From assembly GCA_002478865.1 (NCBI GenBank), contig DLJZ01000021.1, positions 1 to 64,000 of the forward strand: a DNA stretch of 64,000 nt. Reading direction: 5' to 3'. Both the position numbers and the translations under genes were made by a program. This DNA is from Hungatella sp. UBA7603 (GTDB lineage: Bacteria > Bacillota > Clostridia > Lachnospirales > Lachnospiraceae). The notes under the pieces are model-generated. The model was not told where the DNA came from. It saw only the letters and a list, made by a program, of their open reading frames with translations, and did not search any database. Below are positions 36,111 to 45,305 of this stretch, in pieces (the stretch's first letter is position 1; every line of letters starts with the position of its first letter).

Positions 36111-36881
36111 TTAACAGTTAAATTCTTTGAAAAATGCAGTCGTTATATAGGTTCCACTTTTAAATGATTTTTTAAGCATAGCATCTTCCGCTTCTAACTT
36201 AATGTTCATCCACATTTCTTCTGCTGCGATAGTTAAATGGGATAACATAATCCCAATACTGATATCACGCATGGAAACCAGGGGCGCGGACGGTAAGAAT
36301 TCTCTACAAGCAAAGATATAAATTCTGTCATGATAGACGATAAACCGCCAAGGCTGGTTATTTACAGCCGATGGAGCCAATCTAGCCGCTTTTAAAATAT
36401 TTTTCAGAGGTTCTTCTGCTTCCTCTTTGAATACACATAGTTCTTTTAATGGCAACCGCTTTGCCGTAGCAGGATCACGATACAGCAGTGTTTTGGGATA
36501 ACCAAAGGCAATTGTAATAACCTGCTTGACCCCATCCTTCTCCTGACCTGAGATCTTTGTATTGCCCAAATAGCAGGAACCTATCCCTTTTCCTGTCATG
36601 TATAACAGAATTGGTTCTAAAATATATCCTGCATTGGTCAGATACCCCTCCTTCTCCTCGGAGTGAAATACCAGATAATAGGGAGCATCCACCTTCCATA
36701 ACCCTTTCACAGAGAGATGGCCATCCAAATTGTCGCATATTTCCATTTTCACTGCAATGTCCGCATGAAGCTTCAATACACAGTTCCCGAAATAAAGGAT
36801 ATCCTTTAATAGCTGTTCCGGAATCTGTTCCCTTTTATATTTTCTGATGGATCTTCTTTTAAATATCATCTGATAAAGATT
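36111..36881 (-). CDS. Nitroreductase-family protein (TM1586-like)
   Basis: A 257-aa FMN-binding fold with a duplicated arrangement: the first half starts FKRRSIRKYK, the second half holds AARLAPSAVNNQPWRFIVY. Such TM1586-type proteins have no firm substrate. ATG at 36881 follows GAGGGGAG. It is the distal gene after pepF (36 nt), and a terminator follows. Confidence 0.85.
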   Translation of the reverse strand, partial: NLYQMIFKRRSIRKYKREQIPEQLLKDILYFGNCVLKLHADIAVKMEICDNLDGHLSVKGLWKVDAPYYLVFHSEEKEGYLTNAGYILEPILLYMTGKGIGSCYLGNTKISGQEKDGVKQVITIAFGYPKTLLYRDPATAKRLPLKELCVFKEEAEEPLKNILKAARLAPSAVNNQPWRFIVYHDRIYIFACREFLPSAPLVSMRDISIGIMLSHLTIAAEEMWMNIKLEAEDAMLKKSFKSGTYITTAFFKEFNC

Positions 36882-36917
36882 CATACTTGCTCCCCTCTTT
36901 TCAACCCGCAATCGGAC

Positions 36918-38702
36918 CTAAATCAGCTCCCTCATTTCCTTCAAAAGCCCGGCGAACACCAAAAGGGCATCTTTCACTGGCTCTGCCGTGGACATATCTA
37001 CTCCACAAAGCTTTAAAAGGTCTATAGGAGTCATCGAGTTTCCTCCGCTTAAAAATTCAAAATAACCCTTAATTACTTTCTGATCTCCAGAAAGGATTTT
37101 GCTACTAATAGCAACCGCAGCCGAAAAGCCTGTGGCATACTGATATACATAAAATGGAGTGTAAAAATGCGGAATCCTGGACCACTCGAAATCGATTTCC
37201 GGATCAATGATCATATCTGGACCAAAGTAAAATTCATTGAGTTTATGGTATGTCTTACCCAGAAGTTCCCCTGTCAGTATCTGACCTTCTTTTACCAACC
37301 GGTGGGTTTCGGCCTCAAACTCTGCAAACATGGCCTGACGATAAAGCGTTCCACGGAAACTATCCATAAAATGATTCACCAGATAGGCCCGTTCATTCTT
37401 GTCTTCCGTTGTCGCTAACAGGTGACGGATCAAAAGTGCCTCATTGCAAGTAGAAGCAACCTCTGCCACAAATATCTTATATCCCGCATCCACATAAGTC
37501 TGGTTCTTATCTGAATACCAACTGTGAAGAGCGTGACCCATCTCATGAGCCAGAGTAAACACGCTGTCTAAGGTTCCATTATAATTAAGAAGAACATAAG
37601 GATGGATTCCATAAACTCCCCAGGAGTAAGCTCCACTTCTCTTCCCCTCGTTCTCGTATACGTCAATCCAGCGATTATCAAAGCCCTCTCTTAGCAGAGA
37701 CAGATACTCTTCTCCCAAAGGTTTAAGCCCTTCCAAAACCATACGTTTGGCTTCCTCAAAGGGTATCTTCTTTTCTTCTAAGGAAACCATAGGTACGTAT
37801 AGATCGTACATATGAAGCTCATCTACTCCAAGAGCTTCTTTTCTGATGGAAACGTATTCATGAAGATATGAGATATCTTCGTGTACCGCTTGAATTAGAT
37901 TGTCATAAACCGTCTCCGGTATCTCATTCTCCGATAAGGAATGAGCTCTTGCAGATGTGTAATTCCTGGCAGATGCATAGAAAGAGGCTTTCTTAGCATT
38001 GGAGAAAAAGGTACTTGCCAAGGTGTTCCCAAACTGTTTGTAAACACTGTAAAGCCCTTCAAATGCAGATTTTCTTACTCTTCTATCCTGTTTCTCCATA
38101 AAAGCGATAAAATTACCATGGGTAATTTGCACTGGCTTTTGATTCTCATCAAGAATCTCAGGAAATTTTGCATCTGCATTATTAAACATATTAAAGATAT
38201 CCGATGCTCCTGACGTTGCTTCCAGAGATTTTGCTAAAAGTGACTCTTCTGCAGCAGACAGGGTATGAGCCTTCTTATATAAGATAATCTCAAGCGTTCT
38301 TTTATAACGACTAAGCTGGGGATAGTTCTCCTGATACTCTTGCAGGGTTTCTTCTGGGATGGATAAAATCTCAGGTACCAAATAAGCCGACAGACCAGCA
38401 GCCTGATAAGATAAGGCTCTCGCTTTTGCTGCAAACTCCTGATATTTCGCATTCCCTGTATCTTCATCCGACTTTTGCTTTCCGTATACAAACAAAGTCT
38501 CTATCTTTAAGGACACCTCTTCGTCAAATTTCAGACAGGAAAAAAGTATCTCTCCAGAATCCATAAGATGTCCTTCAAATTTTTTATAACCCGAAAGCTC
38601 CTGCTCCGTCTCACGGAACAATTCTTCCCAGGCTGATTCAGACGGTAATATATCCGCCAGGTTCCAGGTGTCGCAAACCGGTATTTCATCTCTCTTTTTC
38701 AA
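36918..38702 (-). CDS. pepF: Oligoendopeptidase F
   Basis: M3-family zinc peptidase (594 aa) cleaving 7-17-residue peptides in the cytoplasm. The zinc motif is HEMGHALH near residue 383, with the third ligand Glu in VAEVASTCNE about 28 residues on. The start is TTG at 38702, 6 nt after GGAGGG, giving MKKRDEIPVCDTWNLADI, a typical PepF N-terminus; the longer frame upstream is not supported. Confidence 0.94.
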   Translation of the reverse strand: MKKRDEIPVCDTWNLADILPSESAWEELFRETEQELSGYKKFEGHLMDSGEILFSCLKFDEEVSLKIETLFVYGKQKSDEDTGNAKYQEFAAKARALSYQAAGLSAYLVPEILSIPEETLQEYQENYPQLSRYKRTLEIILYKKAHTLSAAEESLLAKSLEATSGASDIFNMFNNADAKFPEILDENQKPVQITHGNFIAFMEKQDRRVRKSAFEGLYSVYKQFGNTLASTFFSNAKKASFYASARNYTSARAHSLSENEIPETVYDNLIQAVHEDISYLHEYVSIRKEALGVDELHMYDLYVPMVSLEEKKIPFEEAKRMVLEGLKPLGEEYLSLLREGFDNRWIDVYENEGKRSGAYSWGVYGIHPYVLLNYNGTLDSVFTLAHEMGHALHSWYSDKNQTYVDAGYKIFVAEVASTCNEALLIRHLLATTEDKNERAYLVNHFMDSFRGTLYRQAMFAEFEAETHRLVKEGQILTGELLGKTYHKLNEFYFGPDMIIDPEIDFEWSRIPHFYTPFYVYQYATGFSAAVAISSKILSGDQKVIKGYFEFLSGGNSMTPIDLLKLCGVDMSTAEPVKDALLVFAGLLKEMRELI

Positions 38703-38841
38703 TGATATCCCTCCAACTGATTTACTTGTGTTTATTCTATCACCCATATTTCAAAGAAACAACTGGAAATATGGAAATATTTCATTGAATTTTAATGTTT
38801 TTTTGTATTATACTATAGGAAAACAAATTAGGAGCCCTGAT

Positions 38842-39609
38842 ATGAATGTAATCCGCACCGATGTCTTAAACCAAATACAGAAAAACAACGCTATGATACT
38901 GCAGGAAATCTGCAAAAAGCATGATCATATTTCTTTGACATTACCAATAGAAGAAGATTGTATCTATTACTTATTATACGACGAAGAAAACCTCTTATCC
39001 GTCCTCTGCGCATTTATTACCGAAAATATGGATTATGAATGCAGCGGATTTACTCACCCCCTTTACAGACGAAAGGGACATTTTAAAAGACTCTTAAATG
39101 AGTTCTTAGAAAAGGCCGAAGACAGCGATTTGATCTTTCCCGTGGACGAGTCCTGTATTGGCACCGTTTCTACCTTAAAGGCCATGGACGCCTCTTTTTG
39201 GTATCAGGAACACATCATGGAGCTACCACTTACTCAGTCCTTAAAAAACAACCAACTAAAAAACGGAATTTCCTTTGAAACCCTCTCTCTTTCCATAGCA
39301 ACTTCACCGGAGGAGACACCCATTCAATGTGTATTTTTATTAGATGGTGATCCGGTAGGATCCTGCTATCTGGATTCTCTGGAAAATGGAGCTTATTTAT
39401 ACGGATTTGAGATCGAAGAAGCTTTTAGAAATCGAGGATTGGGAAGTGCCTGTCTCTCACTTTTTTTAGATACATATTTTGCACACCCAAATGCAAGGCG
39501 TTTTAAAAAGCTGTTTCTTCAGGTTTCCGGCCTTAATAAGCCCGCTATCTCACTCTATCAAAAAGCAGGATTTCAGATAACGGAAAGCCTGTCCTATTAT
39601 GTATATTAA
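38842..39609 (+). CDS. Tandem GNAT-type acetyltransferase
   Basis: A 255-aa protein with two GNAT folds. The second (about 150-255) has an intact acetyl-CoA loop in FRNRGLGSACLSLFL and the late LNKPAISLYQKAGF motif. The first (about 30-130) has the degenerate YRRKGHFKRLL and may only serve as a scaffold or acceptor site. Acceptor unknown. TTAGGAG lies before the ATG. The stop codon overlaps that of the convergent gene (TTAA). Confidence 0.85.
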   Translation: MNVIRTDVLNQIQKNNAMILQEICKKHDHISLTLPIEEDCIYYLLYDEENLLSVLCAFITENMDYECSGFTHPLYRRKGHFKRLLNEFLEKAEDSDLIFPVDESCIGTVSTLKAMDASFWYQEHIMELPLTQSLKNNQLKNGISFETLSLSIATSPEETPIQCVFLLDGDPVGSCYLDSLENGAYLYGFEIEEAFRNRGLGSACLSLFLDTYFAHPNARRFKKLFLQVSGLNKPAISLYQKAGFQITESLSYYVY

Positions 39610-40247
39610 CCCCTACTCCTATCACGTATCATACAATACTGTTTTAGGTTATCTATGGTTTCAACGATTTCATATAATTCAAAACCAAAATGTTCGTAAA
39701 ACGACACATTTTTTTCGTTATGAGTTTCCAGGGAAACCATAAGTCTGTATCTATCTGCATAAGCAATGGTTTCTCTTAAGAGATGAGTTGAAATACCGTG
39801 ATGCTGCATGGTGGGCCTGACCGCAAGATAGATGAGATGGAGCCGCTCTTTTGTATTAAGCATTTCTGTCCATTTGGAATTCAAATAGTCCTTGCCCTGG
39901 TAGAAATTCCACAACGTTTTAAAAGAGGGATCTTCCTTAATCAGATATCCCTTTGTTTTTAAATAAGCGGCTGCCTCTGAAATATAATTTTTTAGTGAAT
40001 AAGAAAATTCTGATTCATCCTCTACCACTATAATTCCATTAATCTCCGGACTGTCCGCATAGATCTGACAGGTCTTAAGGAGTTCTTCCATATCACAGGC
40101 AAACAGCTCAGGCAGCAGACGCTCTCGTCTTTTTTTATCTGGAATCAGTCTGCAATAGAGAGGGTCAGATTCAAAACACTCAGTCAATAACTCCTTTAAT
40201 TTTTCTAAGTCTTCCTTCTTTACCCGAAACAAATGGTCACAGTCCAT
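39606..40247 (-). CDS. GNAT-family acetyltransferase
   Basis: A 213-aa acetyltransferase. The C-terminal region has VRPTMQHHGISTHLLRETI (acetyl-CoA loop with HHGIS in place of RGxG) and ETHNEKNVSFYEHFGF. Substrate is unknown. It converges with the tandem GNAT gene so that the two stop codons share two bases, leaving no room for a terminator between them. Confidence 0.82.
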   Translation of the reverse strand: MDCDHLFRVKKEDLEKLKELLTECFESDPLYCRLIPDKKRRERLLPELFACDMEELLKTCQIYADSPEINGIIVVEDESEFSYSLKNYISEAAAYLKTKGYLIKEDPSFKTLWNFYQGKDYLNSKWTEMLNTKERLHLIYLAVRPTMQHHGISTHLLRETIAYADRYRLMVSLETHNEKNVSFYEHFGFELYEIVETIDNLKQYCMIRDRSRG

Positions 40248-40355
40248 GGTCTTAAGCCTCTTTTTTATATTTTTACAACATTAGACTTGGTTCATTAAAG
40301 CATAATGGTTTACTCCGTTTTATGGATTTTCACAGACTATTCCTGGTTTCCTCAC

Positions 40356-40384
40356 TTGTATTTGTTCTATTATTATTATATAAT
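40356..40384 (+). promoter_or_regulatory. Promoter of the PocR-domain gene
   Basis: TTGTAT (40356-40361), 17-bp spacer, TATAAT (40379-40384). Confidence 0.5.
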
Positions 40385-40434
40385 AATATACATAATGGTT
40401 TCCAATTCTTATAGGGGAAGGGCGTGGAATACAT

Positions 40435-41214
40435 ATGATAGATCTTAGAAAATTCATCGACTTGGATTCTCTCCAAAAAATCCAGGATCAGTTTTCTGAA
40501 GCTACAGGGTTAGCAGCCATTGCAGTGGATGCAGATGGGAAGTATTTAACAAAAGGAAGTAACTTTACAGATTTTTGTATGAAGCATACCAGAATGAATG
40601 AAGAAGGGGCAAAGCGATGCCAGAAATGCGATGCCGAAGGAACCGGAACTTATTACTGTCATGCGGGGCTTATGGATTTTTCTACTGATATCATTATAAA
40701 TGGGGAAAAGGTAGGTGCTATCATCGGAGGTCAAGTTCTCCCTGGAGTGCCTGATGAGGACAAGTTCAAAACCATTGCAAGAGATCTGGGCATCGTAGAG
40801 GAACATTATTTGACAGCGTTAAAAAAGGTTCCTGTGCGGTCGGAGTCTATGATTCGAGCCTCTGCAGATATGCTAGGCAATGTGGTAAACCAGTTAGTTA
40901 ATTTAGAATACATAAAGACCATGACACAAAAAAGAAACATAGCATTGGACAAAGAGATTGATACCATTGAAACTTCATTAAATGAAGTCACAGAAAAAAC
41001 CAGTGATCTTCAAAAAGTAGCCTCCATGGAAAAGATTCTTTCCATAAATGCCTCCATTGAAGCCGCTAGAGCTGGGGATGCGGGAGTTGGATTTGCTGTT
41101 GTAGCCAGAGAATTTGGCGAAATATCAAAAAGCTCAGGAGACGTGTATCAGCGAATTCAAGAGCTTATAGGCACTATCAATAAGTCTGTTCGCAATATAA
41201 CGGTAGAGGTATAA
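40435..41214 (+). CDS. PocR-domain protein with short MCP signalling segment
   Basis: A 259-aa cytoplasmic protein. Residues about 5-165 form a PocR ligand-binding domain with Cys C48, C62, C65 and C75 (CMKH, RCQKC, YYCHAG), which may bind a metal or redox ligand. Residues about 170-259 match only the tip of an MCP coiled coil: SINASIEAARAGDAGVGFAVVAREF is close to the CheA/CheW-binding hairpin but the long arms and methylation helices are missing. No TM segment. It could be a minimal soluble receptor joining existing arrays. Function unknown. Confidence 0.85.
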   Translation: MIDLRKFIDLDSLQKIQDQFSEATGLAAIAVDADGKYLTKGSNFTDFCMKHTRMNEEGAKRCQKCDAEGTGTYYCHAGLMDFSTDIIINGEKVGAIIGGQVLPGVPDEDKFKTIARDLGIVEEHYLTALKKVPVRSESMIRASADMLGNVVNQLVNLEYIKTMTQKRNIALDKEIDTIETSLNEVTEKTSDLQKVASMEKILSINASIEAARAGDAGVGFAVVAREFGEISKSSGDVYQRIQELIGTINKSVRNITVEV

Positions 41215-41249
41215 AAAGAGCGGGAAAGCTTTGGCTTTCCCGCTCTTAC
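41215..41249 (+). terminator. Bidirectional terminator
   Basis: AAGAGCGGGAAAGC (about 41217-41230) pairs with GCTTTCCCGCTCTT (about 41235-41248) around TTTG. It separates the PocR-domain gene from the convergent yebC gene. Confidence 0.85.
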
Positions 41250-41252
41250 TAT

Positions 41253-41981
41253 TTATTCATCCCAGTTATGGTAAGTTGCCTGTACATCGTCTTCTGCATC
41301 TAGAAGATCTAAAATCTTGTTCATCTTTTTAATTGATTCATCATCTGTAAGCTCTGCCCAGGTCTGAGGAATCATGGTGATATCAGCTTCTACCACAGGT
41401 ACCCCTGCTGACTCCAGTGCTTCTCTTACGCCACTGAATTCATCTGGACCGGTAACTACTTCATAACTGTCCTCTTCCTCGGAAAAATCTTCAGCGCCTG
41501 CATCCAAAACAACCATCATCAGCTCATCTGGATCCATGTCACATTCTTCTTTATCTATAATAATCTGACCTTTTCTATCAAAAAGGAAAGAAACACAACC
41601 TGGTGTACCAACATTACCGCCACCTTTTGTAAATGCGTTCTTTACATTAGCTGCCGTACGATTTTTATTGTCTGTCAGAGTATCTACGATGATCGCAACC
41701 CCATTAGGGCCATAACCTTCGTATGTAATCGTCTCATAGTTAACAGAACCTGCTTCACCAGCTGCTTTCTTAATTCCGCGGTCAATGGTATCATTAGGCA
41801 TATTATTTGCTTTTGCCTTTGCAATAATATCACGGAGCCTGCTATTATTTGCAGGGTCTGATCCGCCTTCTTTTACTGCAACAGCAATTTCTCTTCCGAT
41901 AATTGTAAAAATCTTACCTTTTGCAGAATCGTTTCTTTCTTTTTTGTGTTTAATATTTGCGAACTTTGAATGTCCTGACAT
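41253..41981 (-). CDS. yebC: YebC/PmpR-family regulator
   Basis: A 242-aa protein of the widely conserved YebC family. The start [14 protein letters not shown] and the segment [21 protein letters not shown] are diagnostic. Members have been described as transcriptional regulators and, more recently, as factors helping ribosomes translate polyproline stretches. AAAGGAG precedes the ATG. It is monocistronic, with a terminator at 41217-41248. Confidence 0.95.
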   Translation of the reverse strand: MSGHSKFANIKHKKERNDSAKGKIFTIIGREIAVAVKEGGSDPANNSRLRDIIAKAKANNMPNDTIDRGIKKAAGEAGSVNYETITYEGYGPNGVAIIVDTLTDNKNRTAANVKNAFTKGGGNVGTPGCVSFLFDRKGQIIIDKEECDMDPDELMMVVLDAGAEDFSEEEDSYEVVTGPDEFSGVREALESAGVPVVEADITMIPQTWAELTDDESIKKMNKILDLLDAEDDVQATYHNWDE

Positions 41982-42070
41982 TGTTTATAGCACTCCTTTT
42001 CTTTCTCTGTCTCGTCCTTATTTCTTTAAAAAAATACATCTTTACTATTTTAGCACTTATTAATTCTTCT

Positions 42071-42140
42071 TGCAAGAAAAAACAATACACAGCCTCCATA
42101 AATCACCTGCCTGACAGCAAGAAATTTATGGAGGCTGTGT
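42071..42140 (-). terminator. Terminator of the CNNM/CBS protein gene
   Basis: ACACAGCCTCCATAAAT (42087-42103) pairs perfectly over 17 bp with ATTTATGGAGGCTGTGT (42124-42140). On the minus strand ATTGTTTTTTCTT follows. Confidence 0.9.
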
Positions 42141-42145
42141 CAATA

Positions 42146-43552
42146 TTAAGACAGAGCTTCCGTGTGTTCGGGTTCTGATTCCAGCTTTTTAACAGCCTCC
42201 TCTTCTCCCTTTGGTTCATCTGACTCTTGTTTTCGAACCAGAATTGATTGAATAATCTTATTTTTCACCTGAAGAATCTTAAATCGGTATCCAAGAACGG
42301 ACACCTCAGTCTGTTCTCCCTCCTGAGGAATACGATCCAGTTTTGAGATCAAAAGGCCGTTTATCGTATCATAGGAATCATAATCTTCTTCTTCAAATTC
42401 AATATCCAAAACCTTTTCCACATCATCTAAAAGAGTCATACCATTCATAATATAAGAACCATCATCTGAGGAAACAATGTATTCCTCATCCACATCGTAT
42501 TCATCCAAAATATTGCCTACGATTTCTTCTAGAATATCTTCCATCGTAACAACACCAGCCGTCTGACCATACTCATCTACCACTATTACCATATGAATCT
42601 TATCAGACTGCATCTCCTTAAATAATTCATTGATATTCCTTGTTTCGGGAATAAAAACAGCTTCTCGTAAAAGCCCTTCGATCTCTCCAAGCTTACGTGA
42701 CGCGTTCTTTCTGTGTTCCACAGAGATAAGGGCATCTTTCATATGAAGAATTCCAATGATGTCATCCACATCTTTTCTATAGATAGGGTAACGGGAATTC
42801 AACCCTTGCTTGAGTATAAAGTCCACTGCCTCTCGAAGAGGCATATCTCCATCCAATGCTACAAGGCTTTTCCGATGGGTCATAATGTCACCAGCTTCTT
42901 TGTCGTTTAATTCAAAGATATTGGTGATCATCTCAGCTTCTCTGGCTTCTAAAACGCCCTGCTCATGACCTTCATTAACCATAGACATGATGTCTTCTTC
43001 CGTAACGTTCTCATTATCTGTTGCTATACCGATTCCAAACAGTTTCAAGATAAAGAAAGCAACCAGATTTGCAAGCCAAGCAATCGGCATTACCGGGATC
43101 ATTAAAGTAGATACCACCGGCAGAAGTCCAAACCCCCACTTTTCAGGATTCTTTGCAGCACATCTCTTTGGAATTATAATTCCAAAACTGATTAATAACA
43201 CAATCAGTCCGACCGCGACTACAAAAAGGCTTAAAAACGACATCCACCTTCCTGCTAAGGCATGATTCCCGATTAAGATCTTCTCAAAATTGGCTCCCAG
43301 CTCTTCTAATACAAAAGCTCCGGTAACCATACCGATTAAATTCGTTGTTATTTGAATGGTGTTTACGAAACGGGTAGGTCTGTTAACAATATGTAACAGC
43401 TTTCTGGCCTTTTCACTCCCATTCTCCATCTGGTGTTCCAGTTCGCTTGAATTCACATTTTGGATTGCTGCTCCAAAACCATAGAATATTGCGTCTAGTG
43501 CGATAAAAGCAATAAAAATAATCACGCGTATAAGCGGATTGCCATCGTCCAT
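42146..43552 (-). CDS. CNNM/CorC-family membrane protein with CBS pair
   Basis: A 468-aa hemolysin-C/CorC family protein. An N-terminal CNNM membrane domain with about four TM segments (1-165) is followed by two CBS domains (about 215-335; PIYRKDVDDIIGILHMKD and VVDEYGQTAGVVTMEDILEEIVG) and a C-terminal transporter-associated domain (about 350-430), with a Glu-rich tail. CNNM proteins are linked to Mg2+ or Co2+ transport. It begins with AAGGAG about 12 nt upstream and is monocistronic. Confidence 0.92.
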   Translation of the reverse strand: MDDGNPLIRVIIFIAFIALDAIFYGFGAAIQNVNSSELEHQMENGSEKARKLLHIVNRPTRFVNTIQITTNLIGMVTGAFVLEELGANFEKILIGNHALAGRWMSFLSLFVVAVGLIVLLISFGIIIPKRCAAKNPEKWGFGLLPVVSTLMIPVMPIAWLANLVAFFILKLFGIGIATDNENVTEEDIMSMVNEGHEQGVLEAREAEMITNIFELNDKEAGDIMTHRKSLVALDGDMPLREAVDFILKQGLNSRYPIYRKDVDDIIGILHMKDALISVEHRKNASRKLGEIEGLLREAVFIPETRNINELFKEMQSDKIHMVIVVDEYGQTAGVVTMEDILEEIVGNILDEYDVDEEYIVSSDDGSYIMNGMTLLDDVEKVLDIEFEEEDYDSYDTINGLLISKLDRIPQEGEQTEVSVLGYRFKILQVKNKIIQSILVRKQESDEPKGEEEAVKKLESEPEHTEALS

Positions 43553-43646
43553 ATTAACTATCGACTCCTTTTGTTCATCATCATTTGTATTTTAAATGCA
43601 ACTAATTAGAAATATACCATTTTATCAGCATTCCGTCAATAATGAA

Positions 43647-43994
43647 CTATGTACCCAGTTCCAGGCTGACCCGTAATGCACAGTCCACTTCCTGCTGAAG
43701 TTCTTCATCGATATGACAGATCTTTTCTTTTAGTCTCTGCTTATCAATGGTCCGCAGTTGTTCTAAAAGGATAACTGAATCTTTAATCATATCACATTTT
43801 TTCGTATCAAGCTCCACATGGGTAGGAAGCTTTGCCTTGTTCATTCTGGAAGTAATTGCAGCACAGATCACAGTTGGACTGTGCTTATTCCCTATGTCGT
43901 TTTGTATGATAAGAACCGGGCGAATACCGCCTTGTTCGGAACCTACTACTGGCCTTAGATCAGCATAATAAATGTCTCCACGTCTAATAATCAC
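43647..43994 (-). CDS. mazF: MazF/PemK-family endoribonuclease toxin
   Basis: A 115-aa NdoA/MazF-type RNase. The family start [30 protein letters not shown] carries the conserved Arg, and [12 protein letters not shown] the Thr/Ser region. The GTG at 43994 has GGAG 10 nt upstream; a GTG three codons earlier touches that site. It lies 116 nt downstream of alr, as in Bacillus (alr-ndoAI-ndoA), but no RHH antitoxin gene sits between. The antitoxin may be encoded elsewhere or be absent. Confidence 0.9.
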   Translation of the reverse strand: MIIRRGDIYYADLRPVVGSEQGGIRPVLIIQNDIGNKHSPTVICAAITSRMNKAKLPTHVELDTKKCDMIKDSVILLEQLRTIDKQRLKEKICHIDEELQQEVDCALRVSLELGT

Positions 43995-44110
43995 ATTTTT
44001 CACACTCCGTCAATTTATTTAAGTCTATTATTGACCTTCTTTGACTCGTGTATACACTTTAGTTTTTCCGCCGCATACCTTATGATATGTTTTGGACATG
44101 GAGTTTGTTA

Positions 44111-45298
44111 TCACACCTTTAAAAACCCTTTATAATTATCATCAAAATAATCCTTTGTCCCTACGATTTTGCCATCTTCATAGTACACTCTGGGAACGCG
44201 TTTACCAATATCACATAAAATTTCATAATGAAATCCTCCACAGGTATTCGCTAAGTCATCCACCGTAATCTCATGCTCCGCCTGTTTTCCAATCAAAACA
44301 GCTTCATCGTCTTCCTCTACGCCCTCTATGTCAGTGACATCTACCATAAACTGGTCCATGCACACTCTTCCAAGGATTTTAGCCCTCTGACCTCGAATCA
44401 AAACCTCTCCTTTTCCAGAAAGGTTTCTTGGATATCCGTCTCCATATCCTACGGGTATGGTAGCTACCACCATCTCACGGTCAGCAACAAAGGTTCCTCC
44501 ATAGCTGACTGCCGTTCCAGATGCAATCGTTTTTATGTAAGTGACCACACTTTTCAGACCCATGGCAGGGATTAACTTTACTGTGTTTTTATCCACCTGA
44601 TCCGAAGGATATATGCCATAGATAGAAATACCAGCACGCACTGCATGAAAATTGGCTGCCGGAAGATCCAAGATCCCAGCACTATTTGAACAATGAAGAA
44701 TCGGGATTTCTATTCCTCGTTCCAAAAGCATATCTACAAATCTGCGGTAATGCTCCATCTGTCTGTTGGTTGCCGCCTTATCTGTTTCATCTGCCTTAGC
44801 AAAATGAGTAAATAATCCTTCCACTTCAATACCGGGAAGGCTTTTAATTTTAACAGCCTCATCTGCTGCTTCTTCTGTAATACCAAGCCCTATCCGACTC
44901 ATACCAGTATCTGCAACCAGGTGAATCACTGCCTTCTTTCCGTGCTTAAGAGCGGTCTCTGAAAGGCGTAAGGCTCTCTTATACTGGAATACCGCAGAAG
45001 CAATATCGTATTCCACCAAAAGGTCATAACCATCATAAGGAACAACACCTAACACTAGAATTGGCTTGTTAATGCCATGTTTTCTCAAGATGACGGCTTC
45101 CTCTACTGTAGCCACTGCATATCCCCACACATAAGGGTCAATGGCTATGGCGACAGGAACGGCTCCGTGCCCATAACCATCACACTTGACAACACCAATC
45201 ATCTTAGTTCCTTCTGCCAGATTTGCTTTCATGGCCTCCATATTGTGCTTGACTGCATCCAAATCTACCGTTTCATAAACTCTGCTGTATAATTTCAT
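44111..45298 (-). CDS. alr: Alanine racemase
   Basis: PLP enzyme (395 aa) making D-Ala for peptidoglycan. The PLP-Lys segment is VVKCDGYGHGA, and the second catalytic Tyr lies in the SYGGTF region; DTGMSRIG and the C-terminal MDQFMVDVT are typical. It lies 7 nt after the hydrate-repair gene and before mazF, a known clostridial arrangement. Confidence 0.96.
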   Translation of the reverse strand: MKLYSRVYETVDLDAVKHNMEAMKANLAEGTKMIGVVKCDGYGHGAVPVAIAIDPYVWGYAVATVEEAVILRKHGINKPILVLGVVPYDGYDLLVEYDIASAVFQYKRALRLSETALKHGKKAVIHLVADTGMSRIGLGITEEAADEAVKIKSLPGIEVEGLFTHFAKADETDKAATNRQMEHYRRFVDMLLERGIEIPILHCSNSAGILDLPAANFHAVRAGISIYGIYPSDQVDKNTVKLIPAMGLKSVVTYIKTIASGTAVSYGGTFVADREMVVATIPVGYGDGYPRNLSGKGEVLIRGQRAKILGRVCMDQFMVDVTDIEGVEEDDEAVLIGKQAEHEITVDDLANTCGGFHYEILCDIGKRVPRVYYEDGKIVGTKDYFDDNYKGFLKV

Positions 45299-45305
45299 CT
45301 TCCTG

